The notes beneath the pieces are model-generated. The model saw only the letters and a program-made list of their open reading frames with translations, made no database searches and was not told the DNA's origin. Shown one piece after another: positions 1 to 7,203 of a stretch of 41,082 bases of DNA. How positions within the stretch are numbered: the stretch's first letter is position 1; each line of letters opens with the position of its first letter. This stretch comes from Entamoeba histolytica HM-1:IMSS (lineage: Eukaryota > Evosea > Mastigamoebida > Endamoebidae): assembly GCF_000208925.1 (NCBI RefSeq), contig NW_001914957.1, forward strand, positions 11,518 through 52,599, in the 5' to 3' direction. The position numbers were made by a program, and so were the translations under genes.

Positions 1-19
1 TATAAAGGATAAGATATAT

Positions 20-62
20 AAAATAGAAAATAGAAAATAGAAAATAGAAAATAGAAAATAAG
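20..62. repeat. Heptanucleotide tandem repeat (AAAATAG) in tRNA array spacer
   Basis: Five perfect copies of AAAATAG and a degenerate sixth lie upstream of the tRNA-Ser gene. Short tandem repeats of this kind separate the tRNA genes in the Entamoeba tRNA arrays. They are expected to be polymorphic in length between isolates. Confidence 0.85.
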
Positions 63-190
63 AAATATAATATATATTATATATAATAAAAGTATAAAAA
101 GTGTAAGGATAATAAGGATATAAGTAAAATAGGGAGTATATATAAAAGTGGATAAAGTATAAGAAGGAATATATATATAGAAGTAGATAA

Positions 191-270
191 TATAAAGGTA
201 TAAAGGTATAAAGGTATAAAGGTATAAAGGTATAAAAGTATAAAAGTATAAAAGTATAAAAGTATAAAGG
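191..270. repeat. Octanucleotide tandem repeat (TATAAAGG/TATAAAAG)
   Basis: Ten contiguous 8-base units: five TATAAAGG, then four TATAAAAG, then one TATAAAGG. The variant units are grouped rather than scattered, which fits expansion by slippage or unequal exchange. More irregular relatives of the unit continue to about position 335, just before the tRNA gene. Confidence 0.9.
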
Positions 271-357
271 GATATACATAAAAGGATAGAAGTATAAAGA
301 TATATAAAGATATACATAAAAGGATATAAAGGTGTGTATAATAAGAATAGGGAGAAT

Positions 358-440
358 GACAGTGTGGCCGAGTGGTCTAAGGCGATTGACTTGAAATCAA
401 TTATCCTCTGGATGCGTAGGTTCAAATCCTGCCACTGTCG
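358..440 (+). tRNA. tRNA-Ser, anticodon TGA
   Basis: The 83-base sequence folds as a class II tRNA. The seven-base acceptor stem pairs 358-364 with 433-439, with G440 as discriminator base and no encoded CCA. The anticodon stem ATTGA/TCAAT encloses the loop CTTGAAA, giving anticodon TGA, which reads UCA serine codons. A long variable arm (ATCC-TCT-GGAT) is followed by a T arm with loop TTCAAAT. The internal A box (TGGCCGAGTGG) and B box (GGTTCAAATCC) of RNA polymerase III are intact, and there is no intron. Tandem repeats on both sides suggest it belongs to an Entamoeba tRNA array; a tRNA-Ser(TGA)/tRNA-Asp array is known in E. histolytica, but only one tRNA is visible here. Confidence 0.96.
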
Positions 441-445
441 TAATC

Positions 446-450
446 TTTTT
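446..450 (+). terminator. RNA polymerase III T-run terminator
   Basis: Five T residues begin six bases after the tRNA 3' end. This is the normal RNA polymerase III stop signal. Confidence 0.75.
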
Positions 451-460
451 ATAAACATAG

Positions 461-505
461 AAATAATAGAAATAATAGAAATAATAGAAATAATAGAAAT
501 AATAG
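461..505. repeat. Nonanucleotide tandem repeat (AAATAATAG)
   Basis: Five perfect 9-base copies sit between the tRNA terminator and the first protein gene. This third repeat type differs from the two upstream of the tRNA. It ends only about 36 bases before the ATG of the PH-domain gene, so it occupies that gene's promoter region. Confidence 0.88.
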
Positions 506-541
506 AAAATATAGAAATAATAAAAAGAACTTATAACAATA

Positions 542-1684
542 ATGAGTGAAGGAATTAATGAAGAATCAAAAACTCTTACTTTAGCTCAAATACAACGACC
601 ATTTCTTATGGATGGAAATGTAGTAGTATTTGTTAAAAAATGGAAAAAGAGATATGTTGTATGGAAAGATGATAAATTGTTTTTCTTTGAAAAGAATTAT
701 GGAAAAGAAGTTCCTAAAGAAGTATTTATAATGAGTAGTGATACTACAATGACAACAGAAATAGAACAAAAAGAAAAAAAAAGTATTGTTAGATTTAAAG
801 GAGTTTCAGGTGAAATTATGATATTAGCTGATGAGAGTATTTCATTTATTGAAATGGCATTTAAATTATTTAAATCTAATTTAGGTTGTGAAAAAAAGAA
901 AGAAGAAATTGAAAAATTAAAAGTAACTCAAAAAGAACCTGAAGAAAATAAAATTCCTCCTTGGGAAGAAATAAAAAATAAAATAAATATTAAAAGTAAA
1001 ATTAATGGAAAAGAATTACAATCATTATTTAAAGAATTAGGAAAAACAGTAACAGAATATTATTTTTATTCAATTGTAAAAGAAATAATTAATCAATGGA
1101 ATGATGATGAAATTATAGAATTTGGATATCAACAATTTTGTGAAGAAGATTTAGAAGATTTTGGTTCATTATTTGGAGGAAGAGATAATTCTTCAACTGA
1201 AATTCAATTTGTATTAGGAACAAATGAAGAAAATATACTTAGATTACTTGAAATTTATATGAAAATATATAAACAATTTAAATTAGAATGGAGTGAATTA
1301 ACAAAGTGTTTATTAGTATCAATGGCATGTTGGGAGTTATTTTCAAATACTGAATTATTTAATTTTATAATTGTTTATTTGAGTAAACAATTTGATATTT
1401 ATCAACTTTTAACATTTTTACATCTTTATTGTGAATTTGAATCTGATTTAAAATTACCATTATGGCATTTATTCCCTTCTCATATAGAGTTATTATTTAA
1501 ATCGTTTGTTTTTATTTTTTAATTCATTTATTTCTAATTAATATAATAAATGTCTTATTATTATAGAATTTGTTCTTCTTGGACTTTGGAACAAAAAAAT
1601 TTACTTATTTCAATAATTGATGATACATGGGAATGGACAAAACAGCAAATAGATACATTAAAGTCTTTGTTAATCCCTTCGTAA
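542..1684 (+). CDS. PH-domain protein (two exons)
   Basis: Exon 1 runs from ATG 542 to 1503, an intron from 1504 (GTTTGT) to 1566 (TAG), and exon 2 from 1567 to a TAA at 1682-1684. The spliced protein has 359 residues. Without splicing the frame ends inside the T-rich intron at 1522; splicing restores the frame exactly and adds a Trp-rich tail (ICSSWTLEQKNLL...). Residues about 15-115 have the pattern of a pleckstrin homology domain: a KRYVVW strand, then LFFFEK, ending in an amphipathic helix. PH domains usually bind phosphoinositides or proteins at membranes. Residues about 145-340 are helical and I do not recognise them; many Entamoeba PH proteins carry RhoGAP or RhoGEF domains, but I see no clear catalytic signature. 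A GAAC-like element (GAACTTATAAC, 527-537) lies immediately upstream of the ATG. Confidence 0.8.
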
Positions 1685-1807
1685 ATACTTTTCAATTATT
1701 CTTTATTCACTTCTTTATTTCTCTTCTTTTTTTTTTTATTCTTTTCTTTTGTTATTTCTTTCAAATATTTAGATGGATCTTTAAATAAAAAACAACTTTG
1801 AAAGTAA

Positions 1808-3490
1808 ATGGAAGAAATCAAACGACCAATTGAATATTTTAGAAATGCCTTATTTAAATACTTTGATAAATATCTTCGAGAAATTACAATGAATAAAGGA
1901 ATGGTTAAAATGTCTCTACCTTTAGCAATGTTCTTGAGTGGTATTTCTTTTGATGTTTATTCAGAGAATGAAACTATTAAAGCTGAACGAGATGAAGTAT
2001 TCAAATATTTAAAAAAGGTTCAAATAAAGTCTCTCTATAACAAACGTCATAGAAATAGTGTTAATCCACTCTCATTTATTCTCACATCAAGTATCAATGA
2101 ATTAGTCCTTTCAGATATTCCTTCAACATTTATTTTAACTGATCAAATTAGTCATCATCTTGTTAGTCTTAAAGTTGAAAATTGTCCTTTTAGTTTAGAC
2201 TCTTTTACTACTGAGTGGCCCTTCTTAACTCAATTAGTCATTCAAAAAGCATCTATTCGTCAAATCTCCCCATTTATTTTCGTTTGTTATTTTTGTGTTA
2301 TATATATAAAATTTTTGTTTATAATAATATAGACAAAAACAAAATTTCCGGTTCTTAAGAAATTAGACCTTCAACATAACTGTATCAAAGTATTAGAAAA
2401 TATTGATGAACGTCCTTTTGAGTTTGTTTCTATTAATTTAAAAAAATATTTAAATAACTTATCTTTAAGTGAATTAATTCTTGCTAATAATTATATCCAA
2501 CATATTTCTGTTCTATTACCAGGGTCAATTAGTTTACTGGATCTTTCATTCAACCAACTGACAGAAATAAAAGAAATTTCTAAATTTTTTAATCTTCGAG
2601 AATTAAATCTCAGCAATAATGACATTTACTTTAGTGATGAGATGAGAGGGATTTTCAATAAAATGTATTCTTTAACAAATCTTCATTTTGAAAATAATCA
2701 AACAGTGAATTATAGACAATTACTTATTGAAGAATTACCTTCTGTAGAACTTGGACTTAATGTCTCTATTGATGGTTTATCAGTACAACCAGAAGAAAGG
2801 TATCAGGCAATTGATAAAGTCTCAAGACTAGGAAGGTCACATTTTGAAATAGAAAAAAATGAGGAAGAATTTACTGAGAAAATAATGGCTATTTCTAAGA
2901 ACCAAAAGGAAGTTTTAGTTATAGAAAAGAAAGATGATGTTGCTCTTATTACTTCAGAAGCAAAAAGAGAAATGAGACTTTCTGGGAATGCTTTAATTTC
3001 TATTGGAAATGGAAATATTGAATGTCATGTTAAATTTGGTGAAGAAGATGCAGACTTTATGATACAAGAAATATATAAATTAATGGAAAAACTTCAAAAC
3101 AAACACCTTCAACAAGAAGGAAGATCTGAATCAACAACAGAAGAATCTATTGAACAAAAACATATTACAACTATTGTTACAGAAAAACCCATAGAAAAAG
3201 AGCTAAACCAAACAACTCCACATTTACAAACTCTTTCAACTAATAAAGATGAATTTATTGAAGTTAGACCAATTTTCAACGGAATAGATATTACTACAAG
3301 TGATAGTTCTGATAAATCATCGTCTTCAATGCATTTTGAAGGTATTTCTGATGCTCAACCAAAGAAACAACAATCACCAATTATAAATACACAACTAAAT
3401 GTTAGTGATAATCAAGAACAACTTACTGGAGAAAGCACCAGTTCAGATAGTGTTAATGCCTCTTATATTTTAGATCAGAAATTTAAATAA
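1808..3490 (+). CDS. Leucine-rich-repeat protein with acidic Ser/Thr-rich tail (two exons)
   Basis: Exon 1 is 1808-2281 (158 codons), the intron is 2282 (GTTTGT) to 2332 (TAG), and exon 2 is 2333-3490. The product has 543 residues. Two open stretches that look separate join in frame across the 51-base intron. Residues about 90-310 contain irregular leucine-rich repeats, for example LSELILANNYIQ, SISLLDLSFNQLTEI and LRELNLSNNDI, which form a protein-binding solenoid. Residues about 390-543 are Glu/Ser/Thr/Gln rich, probably disordered and possibly phosphorylated. There is no signal peptide or membrane segment, so a cytosolic scaffold is likely. It resembles the LRR part of SDS22 or centriolar proteins only in general pattern. 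The partner is unknown. Confidence 0.8.
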
Positions 3491-4426
3491 TTCATTCTTC
3501 ATTTAATCAAAATTATTTTTGAACTACTCTAAATAACCCAATTTAAAAATAATATGTCTAAAAACTTTATTTATTTTATTATTGGTGATGTAAATTCTCA
3601 ATTTTTATGCATAAATACTAACTAAATGGTTTCTTATATGTATTAGATAAATTGGTTTCCTTTGAATAAACTCATATTAGAAATTAAAAAATATTTCATT
3701 GTTTCATTGAAATAAATGTGAATTTACTTCATTAAATATTCAACTATATTTTCAAAATATTTGTATTATCTTTCTTTTATTTAAATAAGATTTTTACTTT
3801 TGAAAAATGTGTGGATGATTATTATAATTAATTTAACAAACAAACAATTAACAATAAATTATATTATACAAAAATGATAGTAAATACTTTTGGTATTGAA
3901 TTTCATTAAAACTAGTTATCAAATTCTATTATTATAAGACATAATAAAATACTAAGTAATTTTAAAAGTACATATAACACAATGTAAATCATAATATATT
4001 ATTTTAAACATTATTTTCATTAAATTTAATAAGAGGTAGAGTATTAGAAATATTATTCTTAAAAAGTTTATGATTTTTGTGTTTAATAAAAAAATGTAAA
4101 TACTTATAATGGTATTTGTAAAAAAAAAACAATTAATAGATTTATCAACAATTTGATATTATGACTATTCAGAAGTGATTATTTATATTTCTTAAATATA
4201 ATTTACCAATAATTTATATTTATTTTATAGTATTTGACAATTAGTTGATTTTCTTCTGGTATTGAATGAATTATTGTTAATTAATAAACCATTAATAGAA
4301 GTTATGAATTTTATCATTATTAATACATTTTGAATGATTATTAAAATCAATAGCATCAAATTCATTAAAATGTGTAATTAATATATGTTTAAATATTTGT
4401 TTACAAACATAATTATGTTTTGATTT
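3491..4426. other. Intergenic, no gene seen
   Basis: Very AT-rich sequence with stops in all frames and no recognisable gene, RNA or tandem repeat. It forms part of a 1.8-kb decayed stretch that separates the tRNA-proximal genes from the gene-dense core. Confidence 0.5.
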
Positions 4427-4950
4427 TTAATTTTTCTTCATTACATCATAACAATATATGATTAATAGTGCAATTGTGTTAGGACAATGTTTACAGTATT
4501 TTAAAGCATCATTTTGTAGTATTTTAGATTTAATACTTCCATTCATACTTACATATTCTTGCATCTTTACTATTTGGAGGAATGCATTTCTTTTTATATT
4601 TAACAGTCTTAATATTGCTACTGTTAATTTCTTATCATTGAAAGTGCCATTTGCACATCTTATATATTCACCACATTTCTTTTCTTTCCATTCACTTAAA
4701 TATCTTTCATTTAATTCATTATTTACCCATTCAAATACTTCCTTTACATTGTGCTTTCTTTCATTTAATTCTATTATATTCATTAATTCATTAAAATTAA
4801 TATTCTTACCAAATACTTTCTTCATTCATTTTAATATTCCATATGGTTTTTCTTTTACTACTTCTATCATTTCTCATATTTCTGTGTTTGATATTTATAT
4901 TTTAAATTTATTCTTATTAATTCTTTACCACATTCATCTCTTGCTGACAT
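4427..4950 (-). pseudogene. Decayed protein gene of unknown family
   Basis: On the minus strand an apparent start at 4950 (MSARDECGKEL...) opens a reading frame that is lost by a frameshift near 4870. It continues in another frame (EMIEVVKEKPYGILK), reaches an in-frame TGA just before 4825, and then runs open for 132 codons to 4427. The last part has a coherent protein-like composition, with Trp-containing helices (EVFEWVNNELNERYLSEWKE) and a KYCKHC cysteine pair near the end. Two lesions in about 520 bases indicate a pseudogene. I do not recognise the family. The 132-codon segment alone starts with ATG and could still be expressed, but the continuity across the TGA argues for decay. Confidence 0.5.
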
Positions 4951-5007
4951 TAATCACATTCATAATTTAAATTCAAGTATTAGATTAATTAAAGAAATAA
5001 AAATTGA

Positions 5008-5184
5008 AATGACAACATAAAAGAAGTTAAACGTCTTGTTATTACAAACATGAAGAATGTCATGGAACATTGCAGAGAGAACAATCAAACATACTCCTTA
5101 GAGCTGCTTGAAGAAGAAAATTCATTGATGGGATTAATCTCCCCTAATCCAGGAACAACAGAAACTATTTCTATTAATACTTAA
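5008..5184 (+). pseudogene. 3'-terminal fragment of a protein gene
   Basis: An open stretch of 58 codons ends at TAA 5182-5184. Its codon use is richer in G and C than its surroundings, and its sequence is protein-like (TNMKNVMEHCRENNQTYSLE, then SLMGLISPNPGTTE). It has a stop at 5005-5007 just upstream and only an internal ATG at 5050, which would give 44 residues. It looks like the last exon of a gene whose 5' part was lost or replaced. A very small gene starting at 5050 is the alternative. The family is not recognised. Confidence 0.35.
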
Positions 5185-5288
5185 TTCATTACTTATTACA
5201 TTAATTTTTTTTTCTTTAATAACAGGAAAATACAACAAGACTAAGAATTATTCTAATTCTTTCATTTTTTTTTGAACCTTAAAAATGA

Positions 5289-5300
5289 GAACTTAAAAAT
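5289..5300 (+). promoter_or_regulatory. GAAC/TATA-like core promoter of the Ras-like gene
   Basis: GAACTTAAAAAT lies 22-33 bases before the ATG at 5322. It combines the GAAC element with a TATA-like AT stretch, as known for Entamoeba core promoters. Confidence 0.5.
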
Positions 5301-5321
5301 ATTTATTTCAAAAAACCCTTT

Positions 5322-5948
5322 ATGTCACAGTCATACCACTTCAAAATTGTTTTGTTAGGTCCTGCTTTTGTTGGTAAATCCGCTATTGCTTTTCGTTTTA
5401 CTAAAAACACGTTTATTTCTGGATATGAACCAACTATTGAACAAACCTTTAACAAGACAATTGAATTTGATGGTAAACAAGTTCGTTTAGATGTTTATGA
5501 TACTGCTGGTTCAGTTTGTTTTGCAAAACTTTTTAATACTTAACCTTTACTTTAACTCATAATTAAGGAACAATTCAGAACACTACTTGAACTTTATATT
5601 AAAGAAGGGGATGGCTTTATTTTAGTTTATGCTGTGGATGACAATGCTTCTTTTAATGGCATTAAGTGTATTTATAATGATATTGTCAATATTACTACTT
5701 CTATGAATGATGGTGTTGTACCATTAACCTTACCACCAATACTTATTGCTGGTAATAAGTGCGACCTTGATGACAAAGTTGTAAAAAATGAAGAGGTTCA
5801 AGAATTTTGTAATACTCATGGTTGTGATTTTCTAGAAACATCAGCTAAACGTAATGAAAATATTGATCAAATCTTTGCATTATTAGCAAGACGGTTAGTT
5901 GAACAACAAGGAAATTTACAAAAGAAAAATAATTGTGTAATTTTGTGA
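5322..5948 (+). CDS. Ras-family small GTPase with unusual active-site residues
   Basis: Exon 1 is 5322-5513, the intron 5514 (GTTTGT) to 5567 (acceptor AAG rather than TAG), and exon 2 5568-5948, giving 190 residues. GTPase motifs in order: P-loop GPAFVGKS at 13-20, switch I YEPTIEQTF (Ras effector-like), DTAGSEQF at 60-67, NKCD for guanine specificity, ETSAK near residue 150, and a C-terminal CVIL box that should be geranylgeranylated because it ends in Leu. The protein therefore belongs at membranes as a signalling switch of the Ras/Rap group. Aligned to human Ras, position 12 is Ala, 13 is Phe and 61 is Ser, where Gly, Gly and Gln are usual. These changes predict weak GTP hydrolysis and poor GAP response, an inference not tested here. 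The junction falls exactly in the DTAG-S-E motif, so the Ser depends on the splice call. Confidence 0.92.
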
Positions 5949-6080
5949 TTTTCTTATTGGATATGAAAATTCATTTATTCTTAATAAAAGTTTCTTCTTT
6001 TTTATTTTTCTCTTTCTTTTGTATTTTGACATCTTGACACATCATCATCTTAAAGTAACTAAAAGACACGTCTTTATAAA

Positions 6081-6094
6081 GAACTATTAAAAAG
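6081..6094 (+). promoter_or_regulatory. GAAC/TATA-like core promoter of the ferredoxin gene
   Basis: GAACTATTAAAAAG lies 24-37 bases upstream of the ATG at 6118. It closely resembles the element before the secreted-protein gene at 33076. Confidence 0.6.
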
Positions 6095-6117
6095 AATAAC
6101 TTAATCATTATTAGCCT

Positions 6118-6348
6118 ATGCAAAGAAATCTAGAACGTTGGCCACAAAATGTTGCTGGTCCTTATTATGTTGATAAAAAATGTATTGACTGTGGAAATTG
6201 TAGAAGACATGCCCCTAATAATTTTGGTCGAATCAATAGTGAAATTCATTCTTATGTTAAAAAACAACCAACAACCCCAGAAGAGATAGAGTCATGCAAT
6301 AAAGCCATTCTGTGTTGTCCAGTCCATGCTATTCATAAACAAGAATAA
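6118..6348 (+). CDS. Small single-cluster ferredoxin-like protein
   Basis: The 76-residue intronless protein has C22-x2-C25-G-x-C28, then a QPTTPEE segment, then C66-C67-P-V-H-A-I. This fits a single [4Fe-4S] ferredoxin fold with ligands C22, C25, C28 and C67; C66 is an extra cysteine. The arrangement, including the YVDKKCIDCGNCRRHAP start and the QPTTPEE link, matches the ferredoxin module often found at the N terminus of bacterial and plant metallo-beta-lactamase-fold proteins. Here it stands alone, with no hydrolase domain following. It probably transfers single electrons in the cytosol of this anaerobe, but the partner is unknown. It is short of classical Entamoeba 2x[4Fe-4S] ferredoxins, which have two clusters. 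Bacterial origin by lateral transfer is plausible. It converges on the HD-domain gene 46 bases away. Confidence 0.85.
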   Translation: MQRNLERWPQNVAGPYYVDKKCIDCGNCRRHAPNNFGRINSEIHSYVKKQPTTPEEIESCNKAILCCPVHAIHKQE

Positions 6349-6394
6349 ACCAACTAAATTAATTAAAACAAACTAAAGAGGCATTGTTTTTTTA

Positions 6395-7009
6395 TTAAAT
6401 TAAATCCGTTTTTTCCATTCCAATGAATGGAGTTACTTTTCCTTCTTCTGTACGATGGATAAATTCAAAAAAATGATCCCATTGACCATTTTTCTTAGCA
6501 TATTCGCCTATTTCTTGTTCAATTTGTAGATATGAACGAGTACAGACAGAGCAAAATTGAGAGTCTTTCTTTATGTCATAACGAATACATACATCGTCTA
6601 TTCGTTCTTGCATTGTTACTATATAGTCCCATTTTACTCTTTTATCAGCATAACAAACAATGTCAATTTCTGTTAATTTCCCTGGAACTCTGATTGGATT
6701 GACGTGTTGAGCAATTATTTGACAAATTGCTTCACTACACCCTAATTCTCTTGCAACACAAGCACCTGTTAATGGATGATCTTCTTTTGTAACCAAAGAA
6801 CGTGTTTTAGTGATATCATGGAGTAAAGCACCCATGATTAAATTGGTTTTGTTTACCTTACAAAGTGGTGAGATTAAGTCATAAATTTCAAGAGATAATT
6901 GCATTACTTTGTATGAATGAGAGTAAACATACAAACTTGTACTTGTTGTTCTAAGCATTTTTTTACATTCATTGATAATGTCTTGATTATCTGTATCAGT
7001 CAGGCTCAT
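6395..7009 (-). CDS. HD-domain metal-dependent phosphohydrolase
   Basis: The 204-residue intronless protein has the HD superfamily pattern: H31 (YSHSYKV), H64-D65 (GALLHDITK), H78 (EDHPLTG), H102 (IAQHVNP), and an Asp in CYADKRV near residue 121. These residues bind one or two metal ions and hydrolyse phosphate esters, commonly of nucleotides. The HDIT sequence and downstream histidines resemble bacterial HDIG-type enzymes rather than eukaryotic dNTPases. A CSVC motif near residue 155 could be structural. The substrate cannot be read from sequence. The gene starts at 7009, divergent from SPT16, and ends tail to tail with the ferredoxin gene. Bacterial-type relatives and lack of introns suggest possible lateral acquisition. 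Confidence 0.83.
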   Translation of the reverse strand: MSLTDTDNQDIINECKKMLRTTSTSLYVYSHSYKVMQLSLEIYDLISPLCKVNKTNLIMGALLHDITKTRSLVTKEDHPLTGACVARELGCSEAICQIIAQHVNPIRVPGKLTEIDIVCYADKRVKWDYIVTMQERIDDVCIRYDIKKDSQFCSVCTRSYLQIEQEIGEYAKKNGQWDHFFEFIHRTEEGKVTPFIGMEKTDLI

Positions 7010-7203
7010 TTCTTTTTGAATAAATTGTAGTTTAAGTTTATTCTATCTAAATGTTTTATCACATAGAACAAAGAGAGTAAAAGTTTTATTACAAATCCAA
7101 GATAGAAAATTATAATTTAATAATATTTTTACAAATAAATATAGTAAAATAAAATTTTTAAAAATTGAAAAGGAAAAAGGAACTTCAAAAAATACTCAAA
7201 AAG

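Noticed and set aside
191..505. Regular repeats, considered as CRISPR
   Set aside because: Units are 7-9 bases without unique spacers, and the organism is eukaryotic.
334..549. Open frame running through the tRNA and repeats
   Set aside because: It covers the whole tRNA-Ser gene and ends in tandem-repeat peptides (IEIIEII), so it is a by-product.
4458..4970. Plus-strand hydrophobic frame opposite the 4427-4950 pseudogene
   Set aside because: Composition is antisense-like, and the minus frame is more protein-like.
7165..7203. Non-ATG extension of SPT16
   Set aside because: Entamoeba starts at ATG; the first in-frame ATG is 7204 and a GAAC-like element lies inside the extension.
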